16,123 nucleotides of DNA, taken from NCBI GenBank assembly GCA_964195515.1, contig CAXMQO010000032.1, positions 1 to 16,123 of the forward strand, in the 5' to 3' direction. The notes under the pieces were generated by a model. That model was not told the DNA's origin. It was given only the letters and a program-made list of their open reading frames with translations, and made no database searches. The position numbers were made by a program, and so were the translations under genes. Of the stretch, positions 8,250-14,772 are shown piece by piece; position 1 is the first letter of the stretch, and each line of letters starts with the position of its first letter. Origin of the DNA: JAHEEL01 sp964195515 (GTDB lineage Bacteria; Actinomycetota; Acidimicrobiia; Spongiisociales; UBA5794).

Positions 8250-8821
8250 GCCGCGAACGTCTCTTCGATCATGTCGAGCAGCTGACTCTCGGTCAGAGGG
8301 CCGTTGTGCTGTTCGACGACACGCCCGTCCGCGTCGATGAACACCGTGAAGGGCATCCCGATGCCACCGAACTCCAGATAGAGATCGCCGAGCGGATCGT
8401 CGCCGAGGTCGAACAGAACCCCGGTCTCTTCGATGAGGCGGAGAGCGTCGGCTCGATCGTCTTGGATATTCAGACCGAGGAAGGCCACGTCGTCGCCCAA
8501 ACGCTTCTGTGCAGGCTTGAACGCTGCCGCCATTTCGGCAACACAAGACGGACACCAGGACGCCCAGAAGTTCACAACCAGGGGCTTCCCCAGGTAGTCG
8601 GCGAAGGTGCCGGACGTTCCATCGAACATCGCGAACTCGGAGTCGGGTGCCAACTCGCGTTCGTCGACGGCGCCCGTCGTGATCGGTGGCTCGTCAGCCA
8701 GCGGGGTATCTGCATGTGCGTCGAACCCGGAGCACGCCGCGGTGACCAGAGCGAGAGCCAGTCCAAGTGAAGCGAGAGTGAGCTTTGTCATAGACCGTGG
8801 AACGCTCACCATCGCATCCAA
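8246..8821 (-). CDS. TlpA/ResA-like thioredoxin-fold lipoprotein
   Basis: Extracytoplasmic thiol-disulfide oxidoreductase anchored by a lipid. In the 191-residue version a signal sequence ends in lipobox VTAAC (lipid C30). A thioredoxin fold follows, with the active site FWASWCPSCVAEM (C90, C93) and the cis-proline loop GIGMPFTVFID (P157). The AhpC/TSA-Redoxin-like domain spans about 54-189. In-frame ATGs at 8821, 8812 and 8791 are all possible; none has a clear ribosome site, and 8791 (MTKLTLASLGL) gives a compact signal peptide. It is the first gene of the TlpA-CcdA-MFS operon. CcdA would keep its CPSC site reduced so that it can reduce apocytochrome c or other exported proteins. Confidence 0.92.
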   Translation of the reverse strand: MDAMVSVPRSMTKLTLASLGLALALVTAACSGFDAHADTPLADEPPITTGAVDERELAPDSEFAMFDGTSGTFADYLGKPLVVNFWASWCPSCVAEMAAAFKPAQKRLGDDVAFLGLNIQDDRADALRLIEETGVLFDLGDDPLGDLYLEFGGIGMPFTVFIDADGRVVEQHNGPLTESQLLDMIEETFAA

Positions 8822-9026
8822 CCCACGAGAAGGTCGCCTTCCCGACGATTCGTACAGGCTTCGGTTCCGTGTCCGCGGAGACAGACGGTGCCGTCACACC
8901 ACAGGCACGGCGAGCGCCGGTACGGGAGAGAGAGACGGGATCGGTGACATTCCGGGACGAAGGTCCCAGCAGTGAAGGGTCCCATGCCCCTACGGCTGAC
9001 GGGCAATCGGTGCTTCGATAGGGAGG

Positions 9027-9518
9027 ATGCACGAACAGCACGTTCAGCTCTACAAGGCGGTGGGGGTCCCCTTCGCTGTCGTTCGCCGGTTCCTCACGGA
9101 TCAGTCGCTCCCTGCGCTGGATGCACCCCGCAGAATCGGCGTGGACTGGATGCACGAGGGAGACACCCACCTCGACCTCGATGTCGCCGGACTTCACCTC
9201 GTCAAAGATGTCTGTTTTCGGGTGACCGAGTTTGCGGACCTACCGAGTCCGTTGCCCATGGGGCGCATCCAGCTCTCGTGGGAACCCGTCGATCACCAGG
9301 ACATCTATCCAACCGTCACTGCCGATCTCGAGATAGAACCGATCGATGATCGCCGGACGATGGTCTCGCTGCTCGCCTCGTATCAACCGCCGCTCGGCCG
9401 TATCGGTGCAGTGGTCGATCGGGTGGCGATGCACCGTCTCGCAGAGTCGGCACTGCGCAGGTTCTTCGAGGGGCTTCTCATAGAGATCAAGACGAACGCA
9501 AGAGCCTCGTCCGCGTAG
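9027..9518 (+). CDS. SRPBCC (START/polyketide-cyclase-like) family protein
   Basis: A 163-residue cytosolic protein with the look of the SRPBCC ligand-binding fold. It has alternating beta strands with conserved-type turns (SLLASYQPPLGRIGAVVDR at about 113-131) and a long amphipathic C-terminal helix (MHRLAESALRRFFEGLLIEI at 134-153), as in polyketide-cyclase/CoQ-binding relatives. No catalytic residues can be named; a hydrophobic ligand-binding or stress-related role is typical of the family. GGGAGG sits directly against the ATG at 9027 with no spacer, which is unusually tight, but no better start is visible (a GTG at codon 12 lacks a ribosome site). It is a single gene, convergent with the alanyl-tRNA editing gene. 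Confidence 0.78.
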   Translation: MHEQHVQLYKAVGVPFAVVRRFLTDQSLPALDAPRRIGVDWMHEGDTHLDLDVAGLHLVKDVCFRVTEFADLPSPLPMGRIQLSWEPVDHQDIYPTVTADLEIEPIDDRRTMVSLLASYQPPLGRIGAVVDRVAMHRLAESALRRFFEGLLIEIKTNARASSA

Positions 9519-9548
9519 TGCGGCGAAGGTTGCCCGACGCGGCACTCG

Positions 9549-10265
9549 TTACCCCTCGAGCACGAAGCGGATCCTTCGGAACCCCTTCCCCTTCGACTCC
9601 GTCTTCGTAATCCGAATGGATCCGACTTCTCCCGTGGAGTCCACGTGGGTTCCCCCGTCCGCCTGGCGATCGAGCCCGACGATGTCGATCACCCGAATCT
9701 CGGTCAACGAGGGAGGCAGGAGGCTCACTTTCGTTCTGATCAGGCTCGGATCCTGGTCGGCTTCGGCGCGGCCGAGGAAGGACACCTCGATCCGCCGGCC
9801 CAGGTTGAGTTGGCGGTTGAGTTCCTCCTCGATGGGTTCTCGGTCCTCCGGATCCCACTGAGGTATCTCGAAATCGAGCCGACCCTCACCGGGGTTCATG
9901 TTCCCTCCGGTCACCGGGCTCTGGAAGCGACTCCAGACGACGCCGCACATGGCATGCATCGCTGTGTGCGTTCTCATCAGGGTGTAGCGCCGCTCCCAGT
10001 CGATCTCGCCATCCACCACGGTACCAACCGGCGGGAGGGCGCCTTCGAGCCAATGCCACACGCCGCGTGAATCCTGGGTCACGCGAGCGACTTCGAGACG
10101 GTCATCGCCGATGACGAGCTCTCCTACGTCGTGCGGCTGGCCTCCCCCACCGGGATAGAACACCGTCCGGTCGAGGAGGATGCGGCCGTCGTCCCGGTCG
10201 ACCTCAACGACCCTTGCCTCCATCGCGCGTTCGTATGCCTTGGTTGAGTAGATACGCTCTGTCAT
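9549..10265 (-). CDS. Alanyl-tRNA editing protein, AlaX type
   Basis: Free-standing editing domain homologous to the editing half of AlaRS; the family hydrolyses mischarged Ser-tRNA(Ala) or Gly-tRNA(Ala) in the cytosol. The 238 residues have the AlaX-M layout: an N-terminal beta domain with the Gly-rich loop FYPGGGGQPHDVG (36-48), then the editing core with HTAMH (H100, H104) and a second site QADGGTHVDSTGEVG (201-215). Canonical enzymes have Cys-x3-His here; this protein has Asp203 in place of the cysteine, with H207 kept. A GGGAGG ribosome site four bases before the ATG at 10265 decides the start over an in-frame one 12 codons upstream. The gene diverges from the HhH-GPD gene. The family is firm; whether zinc binding and activity are normal is open. 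Confidence 0.9.
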   Translation of the reverse strand: MTERIYSTKAYERAMEARVVEVDRDDGRILLDRTVFYPGGGGQPHDVGELVIGDDRLEVARVTQDSRGVWHWLEGALPPVGTVVDGEIDWERRYTLMRTHTAMHAMCGVVWSRFQSPVTGGNMNPGEGRLDFEIPQWDPEDREPIEEELNRQLNLGRRIEVSFLGRAEADQDPSLIRTKVSLLPPSLTEIRVIDIVGLDRQADGGTHVDSTGEVGSIRITKTESKGKGFRRIRFVLEG

Positions 10266-10351
10266 CGATCCTCCCTGTCTGAGGACCATACCCGGTCGCA
10301 CGGCCCGGTCCGATACAACGGTGTTGCGCCGCTACGGTGCAACCACTCACC

Positions 10352-10358
10352 AAGGAGG
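10352..10358 (+). promoter_or_regulatory. Shine-Dalgarno site fixing a TTG start
   Basis: AAGGAGG five bases before the TTG at 10364. It outweighs the in-frame GTG at 10337, which has no such site, and so sets the start of the HhH-GPD gene. Confidence 0.7.
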
Positions 10359-10363
10359 CCACG

Positions 10364-10918
10364 TTGAGTCGACAACTCCCATACACCGAAGATGAGGAAG
10401 CCAACGACCTGCTCGAGAAACAGCCGTTCGCTCTGCTCGTCGGGATTGTGCTCTACCAACAGATCCCGATCGAAACGGCCTTTCTCGGACCCTACCGTTT
10501 GCAGGAGCGGCTCGGAGGAGAACTCGACCCTTCACAGATCGCAGGACTGGACCCGGAGTCGTTGGAGGCCGTGTTCAAGGAGAAGCCGGCTATCCATCGA
10601 TTCCCCGGCAATATGGCGAAGCGTGTCCAGGCAATCTCCCAGTTTGTTGCCGTCGAGTACAACGGAGACACCAGCGCTATCTGGCGGGACGCCATCGACG
10701 CGGACGACCTCATGAAGCGACTGACCTCCATGCCCGGGTTCGGCGAGTACAAGGCCCGGATCTACCTCGCCGTCTTGGCACGGCGGTTCGGAATCCGTCC
10801 GACCGGCTGGGAGACCTACCTACCGGACTGGCCCAACATTTCCGAGATCGAGACACCCGATGATCGGGTCGACCTCAAGCTCCGGAAGAAGGAATGGAAG
10901 GCGAAGCAGAAGTCGTAG
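10364..10918 (+). CDS. HhH-GPD family base-excision DNA repair protein
   Basis: Small DNA-glycosylase-like protein of the HhH-GPD superfamily, common in actinobacteria and usually labelled a base-excision repair protein. In 184 residues the N-terminal part has the family stretch FALLVGIVLYQQIPIETAF (22-40), AIHRFPGNMAKRVQAI follows (76-91), and the helix-hairpin-helix is MPGFGEYKARIYLAVLAR (123-140). Two features stand out. There are no cysteines, so no Fe-S cluster. The lysine typical of bifunctional glycosylase/lyases (GRKTA in endonuclease III) is a tyrosine here (GEYKA), which points away from Nth-type lyase chemistry. The tail is basic (173-184). The TTG start is chosen for its strong ribosome site. 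The 3' end overlaps the end of the SURF1 gene on the opposite strand by 44 bases. Confidence 0.85.
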   Translation: MSRQLPYTEDEEANDLLEKQPFALLVGIVLYQQIPIETAFLGPYRLQERLGGELDPSQIAGLDPESLEAVFKEKPAIHRFPGNMAKRVQAISQFVAVEYNGDTSAIWRDAIDADDLMKRLTSMPGFGEYKARIYLAVLARRFGIRPTGWETYLPDWPNISEIETPDDRVDLKLRKKEWKAKQKS

Positions 10919-11657
10919 GTCGACGACGTCGGGCCGTACTGACAACGAGACTCGGAAACCCGATCATGATGATGATCGCGAAGACGAACCATTGGAGGGC
11001 ATAGCTGAGATGCGGCCCCTCGCCGATCTCCGGCGGCGGGAGAGGGATAGGGAACGCTCCCTGCGGTGGATCCTGTGCTTCCAGCTGAACATACACACCC
11101 GCGAGTCCCGGTCCCCACTGGGGTTCCAGGAGTGCAAGGTCGAGGCGGCCGATGTCGTCGTAGGAACCATCAGGATTCTCCACCCCGGTCGGACCCCGCT
11201 CCTCGGAAGCGAGCAGGATGCCGGTGACGACGACCTCCCCATCAGGCGGACGAGCCGTCGGCACGGGCGGTCCCTCACTGTCGATCGGCACCCAGCCGCG
11301 GTTGACCGCAACGACGCCTCCGTCCCAGGTGAGCGGTGTAACGACGTTGTGTCCGGAGCGGCTGTTGAGGGTCCGCGCTTGCAGGATGATCTCATCTTCG
11401 ACACCGTAGATCCCGGCGACGGTCACCCGCCGGTACTCGAGCGCTTCGGGATCGATTACGTTCCCGGCGAGAAGAAGGCCGAGATCAATCGGCTCGGCGG
11501 CAGTCCTTGCCTCGACCGTGACATTCAGGGCCCGTCGTTCGTCGAGTCTTCGGAGCTGCCACATCCCAAGGTTCACGAAGAGGATGACCGTGAGGAACGC
11601 GATGAGCAGTCCCACGATCCACACGCCCGACTTCAAGAACGCGTATCTGCTGCTCAT
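10875..11657 (-). CDS. SURF1 family cytochrome oxidase assembly protein
   Basis: Membrane protein that helps assemble the heme-copper centre of cytochrome c oxidase (Surf1/Shy1 family). In 260 residues there are two hydrophobic segments, about 12-33 and 220-241, around an extracytoplasmic domain, the family topology. Recognisable motifs are LGMWQLRRLDER (30-41), VTPLTWDGGVVAVNRGWVP (106-124) and HLSYALQWFVFA (216-227). It has an Arg-rich cytosolic patch RRRR (243-246) and a short Ser/Pro tail. A GGAAG ribosome site lies six bases before the ATG, and the ATG overlaps the stop of the preceding gene (ATGA). It is the last gene of the SSB-GGT-GNAT-SURF1 run; its placement there looks like convenience rather than a shared pathway. 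Confidence 0.92.
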   Translation of the reverse strand: MSSRYAFLKSGVWIVGLLIAFLTVILFVNLGMWQLRRLDERRALNVTVEARTAAEPIDLGLLLAGNVIDPEALEYRRVTVAGIYGVEDEIILQARTLNSRSGHNVVTPLTWDGGVVAVNRGWVPIDSEGPPVPTARPPDGEVVVTGILLASEERGPTGVENPDGSYDDIGRLDLALLEPQWGPGLAGVYVQLEAQDPPQGAFPIPLPPPEIGEGPHLSYALQWFVFAIIIMIGFPSLVVSTARRRRPTTSASPSIPSSGA

Positions 11658-12796
11658 GCGCTGCTTCCGGCGTCTCTGAGTGAGGACCGAGTGACGCCGT
11701 AGTTGAGCCGGTCCACGAGGCGACCATCCTTCAGGTAGCCGTCGCGAGCGATGCCCTCCAGCAAGAATCCTGCTTTCTCTGCCACCCGAGCCGAGGCCGG
11801 GTTGTTGAGAAACACTCCGGCTTCAACTCGATGAAGACCGAGATCCCTGAAGCAGTATTCGATGAGTCGTCCAACCGCGATCGGTGCGATGCCGCGTCCC
11901 CACCAACGGGGCGCGAGCCACCACCCCATTTCCGCTGAGCCCTTGACGATGTCGCTTCGGGGCTCACAGCCGACACCACCGGCTACGACTCCTGCGACGA
12001 GGATGACGAAGTTGGTCGGCGGATCTTCGTTCGTACAGAGGGATATCCATGCATCGGCGTCGTCCTCTGTGTAGGGGTAGGGGAATTGGTCGGTCATGTG
12101 GTGAGCGATACGCTCGTCATCGGCGGCCTCGAGGAGGCCGGCCCGATGTGCGACGGTGAAGGGGGCGAGCGCGACGTCAGGATGCTGGGTACGAAGTATC
12201 GGACCGCGCTCAATCGGCGTATCGGACTCGTCCGACGCAGCCTCCGGTTCCAACGGGAGATCGGACGGGAATCGCCCGCCACTTCGCCAGTAGACACCCC
12301 CGGCCCGGGTCATGATTCCTTCGTCGATGAGGTAACGACGGAGCGCGGCATAGTCGTCGTTGTAGGTTCGGAGTTGCTCGCTCACGGCCTTTTCGTCGTA
12401 TCGGATCCCTGGCTCGAAGTCTTGGGCAAGTCGTTCGAGCACGATGCGGCGCTTCAATCGATGGGTGGGGATCTCGTTCAATCGATCCCCGGAGAAGAAG
12501 GTCAGCAGGACGCTCAGCTCCTCGTCGGACCAATCCCCTGCTGTGATGGCGTCGGAAGCGGCTTCGGGTCTCGGGAGGGTTCCGGCGATGCCGTGCAGAC
12601 CCTCTTGCACAAGAGCACCGTCGACGGTGATCAGTCCCGCGAGCCTAAGGTCGGCAATCGCTTCGAGCGCGTCTCGCCGCCGGACAGCCATCGCGCCGCT
12701 CAGCACATCAGGATTCAGTGATCCTTCGGCGGCTCGGCCAAGAGCGGCCAATCGCACAGGATCGAGACACAGGCGAGCGAATTCTTCGTAGTTCAC
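11654..12796 (-). CDS. DUF2087 (ArsR-like winged helix) - GNAT acetyltransferase fusion
   Basis: A 380-residue two-part protein. Residues 2-60 look like an ArsR-type winged helix (EEFARLCLDPVRLAALGRA, then a DALEAIADLRLAGLI recognition-helix region). Residues about 88-175 are a DUF2087 domain: LLTFFSGDRLNEIPTHRLKR, then FEPGIRYDEKAVSEQLR and DYAALRRYLIDEGIM ending in VYWRSGG. From about 197 to 370 is a GNAT N-acetyltransferase of RimJ/RimL style, with the acetyl-CoA loop WWGRGIAPIAV (298-308) and the closing NPASARVAEKAGFLLEG. The start is GTG at 12796, one base after the stop of the GGT gene; in-frame sequence upstream reads as shadow of that gene. It probably couples DNA binding or ligand sensing to acetylation of a small molecule or protein N-terminus. 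The target is unknown. Confidence 0.85.
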   Translation of the reverse strand: MNYEEFARLCLDPVRLAALGRAAEGSLNPDVLSGAMAVRRRDALEAIADLRLAGLITVDGALVQEGLHGIAGTLPRPEAASDAITAGDWSDEELSVLLTFFSGDRLNEIPTHRLKRRIVLERLAQDFEPGIRYDEKAVSEQLRTYNDDYAALRRYLIDEGIMTRAGGVYWRSGGRFPSDLPLEPEAASDESDTPIERGPILRTQHPDVALAPFTVAHRAGLLEAADDERIAHHMTDQFPYPYTEDDADAWISLCTNEDPPTNFVILVAGVVAGGVGCEPRSDIVKGSAEMGWWLAPRWWGRGIAPIAVGRLIEYCFRDLGLHRVEAGVFLNNPASARVAEKAGFLLEGIARDGYLKDGRLVDRLNYGVTRSSLRDAGSSA

Positions 12797-12797
12797 G

Positions 12798-14339
12798 TCA
12801 GTCGAAGCCGCCGCGAGCCGTGTCGCCGCTCCTGCGCGAGTCCGCAGCGCCGTAGAGCCCGGCGATAGGGTCGAACACAGCCGCCTGCACGCCGCCAAAG
12901 TACATCGCCAGGTCCGGGAACCTGCGAGCGGTCATCCCGTCGAGTGAGCGAACGTCGAGTCCGGGTTCGTGGGCGATCATGGGCTTTCCCCCGAACACCT
13001 CGACGTGCAACCTCGGGTGAGCCACCGCTTCCCTGAGCGACATTCCGAGATGAAGGAAGTTGAGGAGCACGAGCGCAACCGCGGTAGTGATGCGTGACGC
13101 TCCCGGACTGCCGATCGCCAGGATCGAACCATCGGGATGGCGGGCGAGCGTTGGAGCCATGTTGGAGACCAGACGTGTCCCGGGGTTGAGCGTGTGGTAG
13201 TCCTGCGACATGAGCTCCACCTCGCCGAGCGAGTTGTTGAGATACATCCCCGTCTCAGGCACAAGAGCTCCCGCGCCGTAGCCCGCGGACAACGTGATGG
13301 AGCAGCCGTTGCCGTCGGTATCGGCCGTCGAAGTGTGAACCGTGCTCGGTGACCGCTGAACGGCCGACAGATCCCCGTCATGGGCGCACGCGAGGAGCCG
13401 CTCGGCAGCCTCGGCCCTCGTGCCGTAGTCATCGAGTTGCTCGGATCGGTAGCGGAGCACGGCACGCTGGATTCGTGCCATTCGATCGATCTCATCCGGG
13501 ATCCACCCCTCGAAGGGAGGCGACGAAGCGAGCATGAGAATCGCACTTGAGACAACACCACCGACCGCAGGTGGTGGATTGGTTGCGATCTCCCACTCGT
13601 CGAGCTGAAACCGGATTGGCTCTCGAACTTCGACGCGATACGACGCCAAGTCCAGTTCCGTGAGGATTCCTCCTCCCGAGCGAACCGCGGCGGCCATGCG
13701 TCGACCGAGTTCCCCTTCGTAAAGGACCGACGCTCCGGCCTCGCCCACCCAACGAAGCGTATCCGCCAGATGGGGAATGTCGATGATGTCCCCCTCGCCC
13801 ACGGGGCTGCCGTCCGGGCGGTGTGTAATGGAACGGCTCGTCTCGTTCCATCCGAAGACCGAACGGTGTGAATGGTCGAGGTACTCGGCGGAGGCTCCAG
13901 AGACAGGGAATCCGGCCTCGATGATTCTCGCTGTCGGCTCAAGGATGGCGCCCCACTCGACCGAGCCGAACCGACGATGTGCCTCGGCGAATGCGGCGAA
14001 CGCCCCCGGCGTCCCAACCGAACCCCATCCAACGATGGTCCGAGTGTGACCCCCATAGCTCATCTCGACTTCGCGCCCACCCCCGCCGAACTCCCCGACG
14101 GGGAGACCGCGACCGGGCATCTCCGCGTAGCCGTCGATCACGATCGGCTCGCCATCGCGAGGCCACACCGTTATGAAACCGCTACCGGCCGGAGCAATGA
14201 TCCCGATCTCTGTGCACGTCGCAGCGATCGACGCGCCGATAGCGGCATCAACTGCGTTCCCGCCGGCATCTGCGACGGCCGCTCCCGCGGCGGCCGCGAG
14301 GCCAGTCGCGGAAGCGATCTGCACTCGTCTCATGCCCAT
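12798..14339 (-). CDS. Gamma-glutamyltransferase family protein (cytosolic, atypical)
   Basis: Ntn-hydrolase of the GGT family, 513 residues, made as a precursor that self-cleaves before a threonine. The cleavage site is visible as SPSTVHTSTADTDGNGCS, with T333 as the predicted N-terminal nucleophile of the small subunit (family pattern TTHxSvvDxdGN). GSPGASRITTA (410-420) matches the GSPGGSRI loop that supplies the oxyanion hole, with Ala for the second Gly. The large-subunit start SATGLAAAAGAAVADAGGNAVDAAI (10-34) is typical of the family but has no signal peptide ahead of it, so the protein should be cytosolic. Where E. coli GGT has FREMAP with the substrate-binding Arg, this has YAEMPG, so glutathione may not be the substrate. 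It starts five bases after the SSB stop, in the same operon. Family sure; substrate unknown. Confidence 0.9.
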   Translation of the reverse strand: MGMRRVQIASATGLAAAAGAAVADAGGNAVDAAIGASIAATCTEIGIIAPAGSGFITVWPRDGEPIVIDGYAEMPGRGLPVGEFGGGGREVEMSYGGHTRTIVGWGSVGTPGAFAAFAEAHRRFGSVEWGAILEPTARIIEAGFPVSGASAEYLDHSHRSVFGWNETSRSITHRPDGSPVGEGDIIDIPHLADTLRWVGEAGASVLYEGELGRRMAAAVRSGGGILTELDLASYRVEVREPIRFQLDEWEIATNPPPAVGGVVSSAILMLASSPPFEGWIPDEIDRMARIQRAVLRYRSEQLDDYGTRAEAAERLLACAHDGDLSAVQRSPSTVHTSTADTDGNGCSITLSAGYGAGALVPETGMYLNNSLGEVELMSQDYHTLNPGTRLVSNMAPTLARHPDGSILAIGSPGASRITTAVALVLLNFLHLGMSLREAVAHPRLHVEVFGGKPMIAHEPGLDVRSLDGMTARRFPDLAMYFGGVQAAVFDPIAGLYGAADSRRSGDTARGGFD

Positions 14340-14344
14340 GAAGG

Positions 14345-14704
14345 CTAGACCGGTGCCGGATCCTCCACCATCAGGCGTTTGAACGAAGCGGCTTCGTCGA
14401 GAGTCGATTGGGTCCCGCGCTGGACGTGGTGAGCGACCACCTCGATGCGGCTCCTCCGGCTATGGTCGTCGCTCCAGAATCGACGCTGGACCGAACCGGC
14501 GATCCAGATGCGATCGCCGCGTTCGAATCGGGTCGCGTCTTCGTCTGCATCCCAGAGCACGGCGGGCACCACGTCGATCCGCCTGCGCGGCTCCTCCGTT
14601 CTCGTTGTCACGAGGTAGCGGACAAGCGTGGAGCCCCCTTCGAAGACCCTGATCTCGGGTGCTGCTGCGAGGCGTCCTGCGATGACGACAAGGTTGAGGT
14701 CCAT
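14345..14704 (-). CDS. Single-stranded DNA-binding protein (short, actinobacterial secondary type)
   Basis: OB-fold protein that coats single-stranded DNA. The 119 residues start MDLNLVVIAGRLAAAPEIR, the usual opening of actinobacterial secondary SSBs. VRYLVTTRTEEPRRRIDVV follows, then FERGDRIWIAGSVQRRFW, the beta-strand pattern of the fold. There is no glycine-rich disordered linker or acidic DDxxF-type tip as in replication SSBs, so it is not the main SSB. An AGAGGAG ribosome site precedes the ATG at 14704. It is the first gene of a tight run with GGT, GNAT fusion and SURF1; no functional link is evident. Confidence 0.88.
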   Translation of the reverse strand: MDLNLVVIAGRLAAAPEIRVFEGGSTLVRYLVTTRTEEPRRRIDVVPAVLWDADEDATRFERGDRIWIAGSVQRRFWSDDHSRRSRIEVVAHHVQRGTQSTLDEAASFKRLMVEDPAPV

Positions 14705-14772
14705 GACATCTCCTCTCGATTCGAGGAGGTGCGGGGTAGTCGACGATATGGGTCGTCTGTGACAGATTCGCG

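Noticed and set aside
8806..9006. Minus-strand 66-codon frame with a CLWCDGTVC...C cluster just before the TlpA-like gene
   Set aside because: The cysteine spacing and the overlap with a TlpA start candidate are tempting, but there is no clear ribosome site, the N-terminal half looks random, and it may simply be leader DNA. Conservation would be needed to revive it.
8822..9026. The largest intergenic gap examined for tRNA, riboswitch or promoter elements
   Set aside because: No tRNA cloverleaf, no recognised riboswitch core and no clear paired -35/-10 boxes; it presumably holds the divergent promoters of the TlpA operon and SRPBCC gene.
12977..14056. Minus-strand frame of 359 codons inside the GGT gene
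   Set aside because: Alternative frame of a gene whose own frame carries all GGT motifs.
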